From an uncultured Lachnospiraceae bacterium (GTDB lineage: Bacteria > Bacillota > Clostridia > Lachnospirales > Lachnospiraceae), in assembly GCA_910578115.1 (NCBI GenBank), contig CAJTPO010000046.1, positions 1 to 37,593 on the forward strand: 37,593 nucleotides of DNA, written 5' to 3'. The notes below the pieces were generated by a model. It did no database searches and had not been told where the DNA came from. It saw only the letters and a list, made by a program, of their open reading frames with translations. The translations under genes and the position numbers were made by a program. Below are positions 15,336-24,358 of the stretch, one piece after another (position 1 is the stretch's first letter; every line of letters begins with the position of its first letter).

Positions 15336-15788
15336 ATGAAATGCCCATTTTGCGGACATGAGAATACGAGAGTGATTGACAGCCGGCCGGCGGAGGAGAA
15401 CAATTCTATCCGTAGAAGACGTGTTTGTGACGAGTGTGACAAGCGTTTTACTACTTATGAGAAGGTGGAGACGATCCCGCTCATTATTATAAAGAAGGAT
15501 GATAACAGGGAGACTTATGACAGGTCCAAGATTGAGGCGGGTGTATTGCGCGCATGTCATAAGCGGCCGATCAGCGCCAATCAGATCAACCAGCTGGTGG
15601 ATGAGGTGGAGACGGAGATCTTCAATATGGAAGAGAAGGAGATACCCAGCCAGGTGGTAGGCGAGATCGTCATGAATAAACTGAAAGACCTGGAGGCGGT
15701 GGCCTACGTAAGATTTGCATCCGTATACCGGGAATTTAAGGATATTAATACTTTTATGGATGAGCTTAAGAAAGTATTGGAGAATTAG
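15336..15788 (+). CDS. nrdR: Transcriptional repressor NrdR
   Basis: A 150-residue regulator of ribonucleotide reductase genes. The N-terminal zinc ribbon uses Cys3, Cys6, Cys31 and Cys34 (MKCPFC...RVCDEC). An ATP-cone domain follows (about 49-139: PLIIIKKDDNRETYDRSKIEAG...), which binds ATP/dATP and sets DNA affinity. The length is exactly that of the family. I chose ATG 15336 since AGGGGGAT precedes it; the earlier ATG at 15309 has no ribosome site. It is driven by a consensus promoter upstream. Confidence 0.96.
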   Translation: MKCPFCGHENTRVIDSRPAEENNSIRRRRVCDECDKRFTTYEKVETIPLIIIKKDDNRETYDRSKIEAGVLRACHKRPISANQINQLVDEVETEIFNMEEKEIPSQVVGEIVMNKLKDLEAVAYVRFASVYREFKDINTFMDELKKVLEN

Positions 15789-15869
15789 GAACGATTCCGG
15801 CAAGGGTGCGCGTATATTGCGACAACGGTACGAAAGAACCGGAATAGAAAGTGAGATACAGGGAGCTTT

Positions 15870-16139
15870 ATGACGGAACAGGAAAAGGAAATTGTGGCAA
15901 AGGCAAGTGTGCCGATGACAATAGCCAACGGCTTTAGATGGTTTTTTATGATTATAGCGCTTCTGATCCTGTTGGTTCTCTTTTTTGGGAATAAGATATG
16001 GGAGGAAGCGGCGTGGTATGTTGTCTTCTCCGGTAAGGCATATGCCTTTTTGCTGTGGGATATTGCGCTTATGCTGCTCAGCAGTATCGTGCGTATCCTG
16101 TTTGCAGCGCGGTATAACAGGATCGTTAAGAAATTGTAA
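15870..16139 (+). CDS. Small two-span membrane protein
   Basis: An 89-residue protein with two hydrophobic segments, about 25-42 (FFMIIALLILLVLFFG) and 59-78 (AYAFLLWDIALMLLSSIVRIL), and a basic C-terminus RYNRIVKKL. I recognise no family. It lies between nrdR and yqeG, likely in the same transcript as nrdR (81-bp gap). A weak ribosome site (CAGGGAGC) precedes the ATG. Confidence 0.6.
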   Translation: MTEQEKEIVAKASVPMTIANGFRWFFMIIALLILLVLFFGNKIWEEAAWYVVFSGKAYAFLLWDIALMLLSSIVRILFAARYNRIVKKL

Positions 16140-16240
16140 GTACAGCCTTTGAACCCCTTGCATAAGTGTGAGGGGGTTTGTTATGATAAGGGAAGGTTAT
16201 GAAGGCAATCGTTAAGCTGAATACGAAAGCAGGGGGGAAA

Positions 16241-16759
16241 ATGGCATTTCTGGAACGATTTTATCCGGATCATTATCTGGATTCTACTTATGAGATAGAT
16301 TTTGAACAGCTGTATCAGGAAGGATACAGAGGCGTGATTTTTGATATCGACAATACGCTGGTGCCACACGGTGCACCGGCGGACCGGCGGAGTATAGCGC
16401 TGTTTAAGAGACTTCGGGAGATCGGTTATGAAAGTGTCCTGTTGTCCAACAACAAAGAACCGCGGGTGAAAATGTTTAATGATGCAGTGCATTCCCGTTA
16501 TATCCATAAGGCGGGGAAGCCTTCTCCACGGAACTACCTGAAGGCTATGGAACTTATGCACACCGGGCCGGAGACGACGCTGTTTGTGGGAGATCAGCTT
16601 TTTACGGATGTGTGGGGTGCGAAGAAGGCGGGGATCAGGACGTGGCTGGTAAAGCCGATTCACCCGAAAGAGGAGATACAGATCGTATTGAAGCGGAGGC
16701 TGGAATGGATCGTGCTGTTCTTTTACAGGCGCTCTAAAGGGCGGTATAGTGACCTGTGA
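16241..16759 (+). CDS. yqeG: YqeG-type HAD phosphatase
   Basis: A 172-residue HAD-superfamily IIIA hydrolase. Motif I is FDIDNTL with the nucleophile Asp35 and acid/base Asp37. Motif II lies near LLSNNKEP, and the C-terminal GDQLFTDVWGA gives the metal-binding Asp118/Asp123. Its relatives in Firmicutes act on phosphatidylglycerophosphate or remain uncharacterised. AGGGGGGAAA places the start at ATG 16241 rather than the in-frame ATG at 16199. Its stop overlaps the possible upstream starts of aroE. Confidence 0.9.
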   Translation: MAFLERFYPDHYLDSTYEIDFEQLYQEGYRGVIFDIDNTLVPHGAPADRRSIALFKRLREIGYESVLLSNNKEPRVKMFNDAVHSRYIHKAGKPSPRNYLKAMELMHTGPETTLFVGDQLFTDVWGAKKAGIRTWLVKPIHPKEEIQIVLKRRLEWIVLFFYRRSKGRYSDL

Positions 16760-16824
16760 TGATTCCGAACGGCAGGAAGCAGTGCCGTAGTCGTTGTCAG
16801 GTTGAGTGCGCAGACAGTGCAGAA

Positions 16825-17706
16825 ATGGAGAAGATGGTGGAAATAAACGGAAAGACGAGAGTCTGTGGGTTGATCGGTTATCCTGTGGAGCACACATTAT
16901 CTCCGGTCATACATAATACGCTGGCCGGTCTGTTGGGGCATGATCTGGTATATGTACCGTTTCCGGCCCGGCCCGGCAGCGTGAAGGATGCGGTCAGGGG
17001 AGCGGATGCATTGCAGATCCTGGGGCTGAATGTGACGGTGCCCTATAAAAGTGAAGTGATGGATTCCCTGCAGGAGATCGATACATTGGCCGGGAATATC
17101 GGTGCGGTGAATACGCTGGTCAGAACAGAGGGCGGCTACAAGGGGTATAATACCGACATGGAAGGTTTGTACCGTGCCATGCAAAGTGAGGATATCAAGA
17201 TAGAGAAGGAGCGGATCATCCTGCTGGGAGCAGGCGGAGCGGCGAGGGCGGTAGCGCATTTGTGTGCACTAAAAGGAGCAGATACGGTATACATGCTGAA
17301 CCGGACGCTGGACAAGGCTGAGCAGGTGGCGGATGAAGTTAACAGGATGACGGGGAGGAATGTTATCTGCCCGATATTGCTGCAGGAATATCACAGGATT
17401 CCGGAGGGGCGGTATCTGGCCGTTCAGGGGACTTCGGTGGGACTGGCCCCTCATGATGACATGGTGGTCATTTCCGATCCGGCTTTTTATAAAAGGGTTC
17501 ATACGGGATTTGATTTGATCTATAATCCATGGGAGACCAGGTTTATGCAGCTTGTGAAGGCGCATGGCGGCAGGGCATATAATGGCCTGAAAATGCTTTT
17601 GTATCAGGGGATCATTGCCTATGAACTGTGGAATGATGTACAGGTGACAAAGAAGGACGCGCAGGTTGTTTATGAGCGGCTGAAGGCCCATTTTGGGGTA
17701 AGCTGA
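16825..17706 (+). CDS. aroE: Shikimate dehydrogenase
   Basis: About 293 residues. It reduces 3-dehydroshikimate to shikimate with NADPH in aromatic amino-acid synthesis. Substrate-site motifs LIGYPVEHTLSP and NVTVPYKSE are present with catalytic Lys75 and Asp111 (GYNTDMEGL). The nucleotide loop is LLGAGGAARAV. The start is uncertain: ATG 16825 or 16834 puts the N-terminus close to KTRVCGLIGYP, while an ATG at 16759 overlapping the yqeG stop would add 22 residues. It lies in a run yqeG-aroE-aroK-aroQ, all in one direction. Confidence 0.95.
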   Translation: MEKMVEINGKTRVCGLIGYPVEHTLSPVIHNTLAGLLGHDLVYVPFPARPGSVKDAVRGADALQILGLNVTVPYKSEVMDSLQEIDTLAGNIGAVNTLVRTEGGYKGYNTDMEGLYRAMQSEDIKIEKERIILLGAGGAARAVAHLCALKGADTVYMLNRTLDKAEQVADEVNRMTGRNVICPILLQEYHRIPEGRYLAVQGTSVGLAPHDDMVVISDPAFYKRVHTGFDLIYNPWETRFMQLVKAHGGRAYNGLKMLLYQGIIAYELWNDVQVTKKDAQVVYERLKAHFGVS

Positions 17707-17756
17707 GCGTATGCTGTATCAGGAAATACAATGGATAAAGGAGCTGTATTTTACAG

Positions 17757-18275
17757 ATGGGAAATGTGATATTGATCGGTTTTATGGGCTGTGGAAAGAC
17801 GACGGTCGGGTTTCGACTGTCTTACCGCCTGCGTAAGCCGGTCACAGATACGGACAAGGAGATTGAACGGGAGGAGAAGCGCTCCATATCGGATATTTTT
17901 GCAACGGACGGTGAGGAATATTTCAGAAGGAAAGAAACGGATTGTTTGCGTAAACTGATTAAGAGCGTGCGAAATCACATCATATCAGTGGGCGGCGGTT
18001 TACCCATGCGGGAGGTCAACAGGCAGCTGCTGCATGAGCTTGGGCAGGTGTTTTATCTGCGGGCAGAAGCGGAAACGATCTACGAGCGATTGCGGGGGGA
18101 TACGACAAGACCGCTTTTGCAGTGCAGTGATCCGAAGGAGAGGATCAGGAGCCTGATGGAACAAAGAGATGAATATTACATGGAGGCTTCGGATGCGGTC
18201 ATTCAGGTGGATGGTAAGAGCTTTGAGCAGATCCTGAATGAAATTGAAGCGGAGTACCTGAATAAGTTTAAATAA
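17757..18275 (+). CDS. aroK: Shikimate kinase
   Basis: A 172-residue P-loop kinase converting shikimate to shikimate 3-phosphate. The Walker A motif is GFMGCGKTT (residues 8-16, Lys14). The shikimate-binding DTD is at 31-33, the GGG turn is in SVGGGLPM, and the lid arginines are in RGDTTRPLL. Full length for the family. It follows aroE after 50 bp. Confidence 0.96.
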   Translation: MGNVILIGFMGCGKTTVGFRLSYRLRKPVTDTDKEIEREEKRSISDIFATDGEEYFRRKETDCLRKLIKSVRNHIISVGGGLPMREVNRQLLHELGQVFYLRAEAETIYERLRGDTTRPLLQCSDPKERIRSLMEQRDEYYMEASDAVIQVDGKSFEQILNEIEAEYLNKFK

Positions 18276-18317
18276 TGAAAGCGTTGAGGTTTGTGACGCT
18301 TCGGCATGGAGGGAAAG

Positions 18318-18752
18318 ATGAAAATACTGGTGATTAACGGACCGAACATTAATTTTCTGGGGATCAGGGAAAAGGGCGTTTACGGTACGCGAAATTATGA
18401 CGATCTTCTGAACATGATCGCAGAGAAGGGACAGAAGGAGAACTGTACGATTGAGGTGTTTCAGAGTAATCATGAAGGCGCTGTCATCGACCGGATTCAG
18501 GATGCGTATTTCGATGGCACGGAGGGGATCGTGATCAATCCCGGGGCCTATACGCATTACAGCTATGCGATTCGGGATGCTTTGGCGAGTATTACGGTTC
18601 CGAAAGTGGAGATTCACATCTCAAATATTATGGAGCGGGAGGAGTTTCGCAGGATATCGGTGACGGCTCCGGCATGTGACCGGCAGATCTACGGGAAAGG
18701 GCTGGAAGGATATTTGATGGCGATAGACTATATATTGGCGCTGTATCCATAA
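18318..18752 (+). CDS. aroQ: 3-dehydroquinate dehydratase, type II
   Basis: A 144-residue dodecameric enzyme making 3-dehydroshikimate. Family motifs are INGPNINFLGIRE, the YG lid tyrosine region, SNHEGAVID, NPGAYTHYSYAIRDAL and VEIHISN with the active-site histidine. I chose ATG 18318 because GGAGGGAAAG precedes it and the protein then begins MKILVINGPN. It completes the local aroE-K-Q set. efp follows. Confidence 0.96.
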   Translation: MKILVINGPNINFLGIREKGVYGTRNYDDLLNMIAEKGQKENCTIEVFQSNHEGAVIDRIQDAYFDGTEGIVINPGAYTHYSYAIRDALASITVPKVEIHISNIMEREEFRRISVTAPACDRQIYGKGLEGYLMAIDYILALYP

Positions 18753-18850
18753 AAGTTTTTGTCTTTTTTTGGGAAAGAGGTTGAAAAAAGACCATTTATA
18801 GTATAAACTAAGTAGGAATTATATTTGTGAAAATTTAGGAGGATTGTTTT

Positions 18851-19408
18851 ATGATATCAGCAGGTGATTTCAGAAATGGCATTACCATTGAGTTTGAAGG
18901 CAATGTTTATCAGATAATTGAATTTCAACACGTAAAGCCCGGTAAAGGCGCAGCATTTGTCAGAACAAAGCTGAAGAATATCATCAATGGCGGCGTGGTG
19001 GAGAAGACTTTCAGACCGACCGAGAAATGTCCGCAGGCACGGATTGACAGAAAGGACATGCAGTATCTGTATTCCGACGGAGATCTGTTTAACTTTATGG
19101 ATACGGAAACTTATGATCAGATTGCTTTGAATGCAGATACGGTAGGGGATGCACTCAAGTTTGTGAAAGAGAACGAGATGGTAAAGATCTGTTCTTACAA
19201 CGGAAGTGTATTTGCGATTGAGCCGCCTCTTTTTGTGGAGTTGGAGATCACGGATACGGAGCCTGGATTTAAGGGCGATACGGCAACAGGTGCTACGAAG
19301 CCGGCGATTGTCGAGACAGGAGCGAAGGTTATGGTTCCACTGTTTGTAAGCCAGGGAGAAGTGATCAAGATCGATACCAGAACGGGAGAGTATCTGTCCA
19401 GAGTATAA
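18851..19408 (+). CDS. efp: Translation elongation factor P
   Basis: A 185-residue factor that relieves ribosome stalling at polyproline. It has three beta-barrel domains. The tip loop HVKPGKGAAF carries Lys32, the residue usually modified in other bacteria. TDTEPGFKGDTATGATKPA and the C-terminal FVSQGEVIKIDTRTGEYLSRV are family hallmarks. AGGAGG precedes the ATG. It closes the aroE-efp group and ends at a strong terminator. Confidence 0.97.
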   Translation: MISAGDFRNGITIEFEGNVYQIIEFQHVKPGKGAAFVRTKLKNIINGGVVEKTFRPTEKCPQARIDRKDMQYLYSDGDLFNFMDTETYDQIALNADTVGDALKFVKENEMVKICSYNGSVFAIEPPLFVELEITDTEPGFKGDTATGATKPAIVETGAKVMVPLFVSQGEVIKIDTRTGEYLSRV

Positions 19409-19440
19409 TTTTTCTGCATGATCTGAATTTGAAAGCCTAT

Positions 19441-19476
19441 AAGACAATAGCAGCGAAAGCGGCTGTTGTCTTTTTT
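19441..19476 (+). terminator. Terminator after efp
   Basis: AAGACAATAGC pairs with GCTGTTGTCTT (one T-G wobble), the inner GC/GC is closed by GAAA, and a T-run follows. Confidence 0.9.
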
Positions 19477-19578
19477 GGTGGCATTGGAAAAGCTTTCTGC
19501 TTTTAGTTGAGAAGACATCCGACTTGTTCCGAAGAAATACATTTGCCTTATGTCCGGAGAGAATGGGAAAGAGGGAAA

Positions 19579-20460
19579 ATGAACTTTAAGGAATTTACGG
19601 AAAAGATTATGGCGTTACTGCGGGTAAAGTTAGGAGCAGATTACAAAGTTACGCTGACAAAGGTTCTCAAGAATAATGATATCCGGCTGACCGGGATTGT
19701 TATTATGAAGGAGTCTGACAGCATGTCCCCGACGATCTATCTGGAAGAACCGTATCGCCGCTTCAGGGACGGTACTTCCGCACAGAAGATCGTGGAAGAG
19801 ATCCTGTCATTGTACAATGAACATGCCTGTGATTTAAAATTGGATATGGATTTTTTTCGGGATTTTTCTCTGGTAGAGAGCAGAATCTGTCATAAAGTTA
19901 TTAATTATGAAAAGAATCAGGAGCTGCTCAGGGATGTCCCGTGGTTCAGATGGCATGATCTTGCGATCACATTTTACTACGCAATGGAGGCGGAGGCATT
20001 TGGAAAGGCATCTGTCATGATCCACAATAATCACCTGGATATGTGGGGACAGCCGGCGGAGGAAGTTTATCGTGTCGCCGAGCGGAATATGAGACAGAGG
20101 ATGCCGGATCTTCTGCTTCCCATGCAGAAGCTGCTGGAAGAGATGATGGGAATTAAAGAGGAAGGGCCGGAACAGTTACTGTATGTATTGACGAACAGAA
20201 ATAAGATTTTCGGGGCTTCGGCGATGCTCTATTCGGAGAAAATGAAACTGCTGGCGGACAGACTGCGCGCGGATCTGCTGATCCTGCCCAGTTCTGTGCA
20301 CGAGGTGCTTCTGCTGCCGGATGACCGGAATCGTGAATATGATTTCTACAGGCAGATGGTAAAGGAAGTGAATACAACACAGGTGGATCCGGAAGAAATC
20401 CTGTCTTTCAATCTGTATCGGTATGACAGAGAAAAGGCGCAAATTGAAGCAATTCTGTAG
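19579..20460 (+). CDS. DUF5688-family protein
   Basis: About 293 residues from ATG 19579 (GAAAGAGGGAAA upstream). The sequence MNFKEFTEKIMALLRVKLG, ...SPTIYLEEPYRRF...SAQKIVEEIL..., and ...LYVLTNRNKIFGASAMLY...LPSSVHEVLLLPDD... fits the DUF5688 family, which I recall as common in Lachnospiraceae and of unknown function. It is a cytoplasmic mixed alpha/beta protein with no membrane span. It stands alone between the efp terminator and a structured intergenic region. Confidence 0.75.
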   Translation: MNFKEFTEKIMALLRVKLGADYKVTLTKVLKNNDIRLTGIVIMKESDSMSPTIYLEEPYRRFRDGTSAQKIVEEILSLYNEHACDLKLDMDFFRDFSLVESRICHKVINYEKNQELLRDVPWFRWHDLAITFYYAMEAEAFGKASVMIHNNHLDMWGQPAEEVYRVAERNMRQRMPDLLLPMQKLLEEMMGIKEEGPEQLLYVLTNRNKIFGASAMLYSEKMKLLADRLRADLLILPSSVHEVLLLPDDRNREYDFYRQMVKEVNTTQVDPEEILSFNLYRYDREKAQIEAIL

Positions 20461-20527
20461 CAGTCTGGCCGAAGGCTTTCCTGTTACAGATATTGGCCTT
20501 TCGGTGTATATGCCTGTTTTGAGGAAT

Positions 20528-20576
20528 GTGAGTTGGCCGGGTCAGCGCGGTATATGCGCAGGCCCGGCCAGCTCAC
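20528..20576. other. Strong nested hairpin between DUF5688 gene and tRNA-Arg
   Basis: GTGAGTTGGCCGGG (20528-20541) pairs with CCCGGCCAGCTCAC (20563-20576) over 14 bp with one wobble, and GCGC/GCGC pairs inside. No T-tract follows. A second, weaker stem (CCGAAGGC with GCCTTTCGG) lies at 20469-20504. Together they make most of the 247-bp gap structured. Confidence 0.6.
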
Positions 20577-20707
20577 GGCCTGACCGGCCGCAAACTGTGA
20601 CCTGTTACGAAAATTTTTATAAATTGTTTTATATACTGGACAACGAGACTGGCTTGTGGTATTATAATCGAGATGTAATAATATCGTAATATTTCATGCG
20701 ATAGCCG

Positions 20708-20779
20708 GCACCCGTAGTCTAATGGATAAAACGTAGGCCTCCGACGCCTTTGATGCAGGTTCGAGTCCTGTCGGGTGCA
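20708..20779 (+). tRNA. tRNA-Arg (anticodon CCG)
   Basis: The acceptor stem GCACCCG pairs perfectly with CGGGTGC, followed by discriminator A. The T arm is CAGG TTCGAGT CCTG. The anticodon loop CTCCGAC gives CCG, reading CGG codons. The D arm is weak (GTCT opposite AAAC) and the anticodon stem base has a T-T mismatch (TAGGC/GCCTT). CCA is not encoded. A TATAAT box lies 40 bp upstream at 20663-20668. Confidence 0.93.
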
Positions 20780-20812
20780 TTGTACTGACATTCTTAAGAA
20801 AGGTTGTTTTAC

Positions 20813-22150
20813 ATGAATACATCAAATAACAATATACAGGATTTTCTTAAGGCTAAGCTGGAAATTTTCAGAAATTGGCTCTTTCGACATTCCAGGATTG
20901 TCATGCCTGTTGTATTGGTGCTTTGTGTGGTAGGTACGATAGCGGTAGCGATCAGTGCCAATAAAAGAAAGATTGAAGAAGAGAAAGCTGAATCAGCGGA
21001 AGATGTCAATATAGAAGTTGCGGATAGTCTGATCGCGGTACCGGAGGTACCGTTACAGCAGGATGCGGTGCCGGAGATCAATGAGTTGTTCAGTACTTAT
21101 TATACTGCGATGGTGGAAGGGGATACCGACACCATGAGCAGGCTGGTAGACCATCTTGATGCCACGGAGGCCCTGAGAGTAGAGGAGACAAGTAAGTATA
21201 TCGAATCTTATCCGGTGTTGGAAGTATACACGAAAGTGGGGCCGAAGGAAGGCACATATGTAGCGTATGTCTATACAGAATCCAAGTTTAAGGATTATGA
21301 GAAACCGGTTCCGGGATTACGTGTTTATTATGTGTGCACCAATGAGAATGGGGAATACTATATCAATGAGGACGGAGAAGAGAACGAAGCGGAGTTGAAT
21401 TATATTCGTGAATTGAATCTCCAGGATGATGTAGTTGACCTGAACAACCAGGTAGCGGTGGCATATAATGATATGGTGGCAGAAGATGAAGTGTTTGCGG
21501 GTTTCGTTGTGGATCTGAGGGCGGAGATCGATAAGAATGTCGGCGAGGCTCTGGCGCGGGCAGAAGGCAGTTCGTCTACGGATGAAGCCGGTGATACACA
21601 GGACGGAGAGCCGGCAAACGAGCTGGTTGGAGGAATAGAGCAGCCGGAGGTGGAAGAGCCTGCGGTTGTGGTGACGAAAGTCAAGGCGATTGATGTAGTC
21701 AACATCCGAACATCGGACAGTGAGACGGCGGATAAGTTAGGGAAAGCTGCGATCGGTGATGAGTTTACACTTCTGGAAGAGAAGGGGAATGGCTGGAGCA
21801 AGATCAGCTATGAAGACGGAGAGGCTTATATAAAGAGTGAATTCCTGGAACCTTCGGAGACGATGCAGGCAGATGCCGGTGAGGTGTCAGAGGAGACTGA
21901 TTCGGCGCCGGAAGACGAGGGTGATGAGGATCAGACACAGGCTGATAACAGCAGTCCGGCAGAGACGACAGGAACGGTGACCGTTAAGGAGAATGTCCGC
22001 ATTCGTGCGTCGGCAAGTGAGAATGGCGAAAAGCTGGGCACGGCTTATATTGGTGAGAAGCTTGAAGTGATCATGAAACAGGCCGATGGCTGGACTAAGA
22101 TCAAGTATAATGGACAGACCGCTTATGTGAAATCCGATTACGTGGAATAG
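20813..22150 (+). CDS. Membrane-anchored surface protein with two SH3 domains
   Basis: About 445 residues from ATG 20813 (AAAGG upstream). A single N-terminal membrane helix (IVMPVVLVLCVVGTIAVAIS, about 29-48) anchors an external part. Residues about 80-230 form an NTF2-like globular segment (ELFSTYYTAMVEGD...VYTESKFKDYEKPVPGLRVYYV). An acidic linker then leads to two SH3 domains (VVNIRTSDSETADKLGKA... and VRIRASASENGEKLGTAY...) separated by another acidic linker. It probably binds the cell wall. The region between the SH3 domains is unusually Glu/Asp-rich. It ends at a perfect terminator. Confidence 0.8.
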   Translation: MNTSNNNIQDFLKAKLEIFRNWLFRHSRIVMPVVLVLCVVGTIAVAISANKRKIEEEKAESAEDVNIEVADSLIAVPEVPLQQDAVPEINELFSTYYTAMVEGDTDTMSRLVDHLDATEALRVEETSKYIESYPVLEVYTKVGPKEGTYVAYVYTESKFKDYEKPVPGLRVYYVCTNENGEYYINEDGEENEAELNYIRELNLQDDVVDLNNQVAVAYNDMVAEDEVFAGFVVDLRAEIDKNVGEALARAEGSSSTDEAGDTQDGEPANELVGGIEQPEVEEPAVVVTKVKAIDVVNIRTSDSETADKLGKAAIGDEFTLLEEKGNGWSKISYEDGEAYIKSEFLEPSETMQADAGEVSEETDSAPEDEGDEDQTQADNSSPAETTGTVTVKENVRIRASASENGEKLGTAYIGEKLEVIMKQADGWTKIKYNGQTAYVKSDYVE

Positions 22151-22182
22151 AATGATTAGAATAAGAGAATATTGGTAATGAT

Positions 22183-22215
22183 AAAGAGTATGGGCAGGTT
22201 CCATACTCTTTTTTT
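22183..22215 (+). terminator. Terminator after SH3 surface protein
   Basis: AAAGAGTATGG pairs perfectly with CCATACTCTTT around GCAGGTT, followed by a run of Ts. Confidence 0.93.
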
Positions 22216-22363
22216 ATACCACAGGGAAAGTACGCTCTATGGAAAGAATGGCTTTCGGATATTGATGTGCAGTCCTGCGTATGGAATCAAAGCCGGTTAT
22301 GCAGCAGGAAACATATTTGTGTTTGCAGCAAATTTGCAGGTTGAGCAGGAATGGAGGTTCACT

Positions 22364-22795
22364 ATGAAACATGACGACGCAAAAGTTTTGCAGGAAATAC
22401 AGCGCAATACGGAAATGGGAATGACTGCGATTGAGACGATTCTCGATAAGATTGAGGATGACGAGTTTTCATTGCAGTTGTCAAAACAGTCTCTGCGGTA
22501 TTCTGAATTTCATAACAGGGCGCTGGACCGGATACTGGAAGATCAGGGCGAAGTCTATCACGGCAGTCAGATTGCAGATTTGATGCTTAAGGGAAGCATA
22601 CATGTTAACACTGCACTGAATGTCAGCAGGGAACATTTGGCGGAGATGATGATCCAGGGAAGCAATAGAGGAATTACCAGTATGTGGAAGGCATTAAGAC
22701 ATAATCAGCTGGCCGGACATGAGACTGTTGAACTGGCCAGGGAATTAGTGGATTTTGAGGAAAAAAATATAGAGCGTCTGAAGGAGTACCTGTAA
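22364..22795 (+). CDS. Small helical protein (ferritin-like/DUF2383-like)
   Basis: A 143-residue all-helical protein from ATG 22364 (GGAGG 8 bp upstream). The sequence VLQEIQRNTEMGMTAIETIL, LQLSKQSLRYSEFHNRALDRIL, AEMMIQGSNRGITSMWKALR and ELARELVDFEEKNIERLKEYL suggests a four-helix bundle similar to ferritin-like DUF2383 proteins. The usual iron ligands are not clearly present, so I do not claim metal binding. It stands alone before gdhA. Confidence 0.65.
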   Translation: MKHDDAKVLQEIQRNTEMGMTAIETILDKIEDDEFSLQLSKQSLRYSEFHNRALDRILEDQGEVYHGSQIADLMLKGSIHVNTALNVSREHLAEMMIQGSNRGITSMWKALRHNQLAGHETVELARELVDFEEKNIERLKEYL

Positions 22796-22923
22796 TTAAG
22801 TTCTTCGATGAAAGCTCTGATTTGTATACAAGTATATTTGCATTCCAGTATCATTGTACAATGTGCCCAAAAGATAATAGAAAACGCACCTGTATTTTTT
22901 ACACGTTAATGTGATAAATTGTA

Positions 22924-22952
22924 TTGTGATTTTTTCTCAAGCATACTATAAT
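22924..22952 (+). promoter_or_regulatory. Promoter of gdhA
   Basis: TTGTGA at 22924-22929 and TATAAT at 22947-22952, spacer 17 bp. The ATG lies 42 bp downstream. Confidence 0.75.
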
Positions 22953-22993
22953 GGTACGTGGAGTGAGATAAAGATTAAAGGAGGAGATACAAG

Positions 22994-24340
22994 ATGTCAT
23001 ATGTTGATGAGGTTTATGAACTGGTAGTAGCGAAGAATCCCGCACAGCCGGAATTCCACCAGGCAGTTAAAGAAGTCTTAGAGTCTCTGCGTGTTGTGAT
23101 CGAGTCAGACGAAGAAGCATACAGAAAAGAAGCTCTGCTGGAGCGCTTGACAGTTCCGGAGAGAATTGTACAGTTTCGTGTTCCCTGGGTGGATGACAAG
23201 GGACAGGTACAGGTGAACAATGGATTCCGTGTGCAGTTTAACAGTGCGATCGGTCCCTATAAGGGAGGTTTGAGATTCCATCCTTCCGTTAATCTTGGTA
23301 TTATTAAGTTCCTGGGGTTTGAGCAGATCTTTAAGAATTCTCTGACAGGACTGCCGATCGGCGGCGGTAAGGGCGGCTGCGATTTTGATCCCAAGGGAAA
23401 ATCTGACAGAGAGGTGATGGCGTTCTGCCAGAGTTTCATGACAGAGCTTTACAGACATATTGGAGCAGATACCGATGTACCGGCAGGTGATATCGGTGTG
23501 GGAGGTCGTGAGATCGGCTATATGTACGGACAGTATAAGAGGATTAGCAATCAGTATGAAGGCGTGTTGACCGGTAAGGGGCTTACATACGGCGGTTCTC
23601 TTGCAAGGACAGAGGCGACCGGCTATGGACTGCTTTATCTGACAGAAGAGATGTTGAAATGCAACGGTAAGGATATTGCAGGGAAGACGATTGCCGTATC
23701 CGGTGCCGGTAATGTAGCGATTTACGCGATCCAGAAAGCGCAGCAGCTGGGAGCCAGGCCGGTTACCTGTTCCGATTCCACAGGCTGGATCTACGACGCA
23801 GAAGGTATCGATGTGGCGCTTCTGAAAGAAGTGAAAGAAGTGAAGCGTGCCCGCCTGTCCGAATATGCGGCGGCGAGACCGAGCGCAGAGTATCATGAGA
23901 AGAAGGCCGGTGAACACGGTGTTTGGACAGTGAAATGCGACGTTGCGCTTCCCTGTGCGACACAGAACGAGCTGGATCTGGAAGATGCAAAGGCTCTTGT
24001 GGCCAACGGATGCTTCGCAGTGGCAGAGGGCGCGAATATGCCTACTACGTTGGAAGCGACCGAATATCTGCAGAAGAATGGCGTACTGTTCTGCCCGGGT
24101 AAGGCTTCCAATGCGGGTGGCGTAGCAACCTCCGCTCTGGAGATGAGCCAGAACTCCGAGAGACTGTCCTGGACATTCGAAGAGGTGGATTCCAAGCTGC
24201 AGAGTATCATGATCAATATCTTCCATAATCTGGACGAAGCTTCCAGAAAGTATGGTATGGAAGGAGACTATGTGGCTGGTGCAAATATTGCAGGCTTTTT
24301 GAAGGTAGCAGAGGCAATGAAGGCACAGGGTATTGTTTAA
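22994..24340 (+). CDS. gdhA: NADP-specific glutamate dehydrogenase
   Basis: A 448-residue hexameric enzyme interconverting glutamate with 2-oxoglutarate and ammonia. Substrate-site motifs are GGLRFHPSVNLGIIKFLGFEQ, LPIGGGKGGCDFDPKG with the catalytic lysine, and DVPAGDIGVGGREIGY. The Rossmann part begins TIAVSGAGNVAIYA, and the later SDSTGWI is usual for the NADP type. Length is typical. AAGGAGGAG precedes the ATG. It is monocistronic, with its own promoter and terminator. Confidence 0.97.
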   Translation: MSYVDEVYELVVAKNPAQPEFHQAVKEVLESLRVVIESDEEAYRKEALLERLTVPERIVQFRVPWVDDKGQVQVNNGFRVQFNSAIGPYKGGLRFHPSVNLGIIKFLGFEQIFKNSLTGLPIGGGKGGCDFDPKGKSDREVMAFCQSFMTELYRHIGADTDVPAGDIGVGGREIGYMYGQYKRISNQYEGVLTGKGLTYGGSLARTEATGYGLLYLTEEMLKCNGKDIAGKTIAVSGAGNVAIYAIQKAQQLGARPVTCSDSTGWIYDAEGIDVALLKEVKEVKRARLSEYAAARPSAEYHEKKAGEHGVWTVKCDVALPCATQNELDLEDAKALVANGCFAVAEGANMPTTLEATEYLQKNGVLFCPGKASNAGGVATSALEMSQNSERLSWTFEEVDSKLQSIMINIFHNLDEASRKYGMEGDYVAGANIAGFLKVAEAMKAQGIV

Positions 24341-24358
24341 AGCACGGTAGTACAGAAG

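Noticed and set aside
15273..16163. 296-codon minus-strand frame across nrdR
   Set aside because: It crosses nrdR, a small membrane protein gene and the consensus promoter; no domain is seen.
18781..18807. Possible efp promoter (TTGAAA with TATAAA)
   Set aside because: The spacer is only 15 bp, so I did not call it with confidence.
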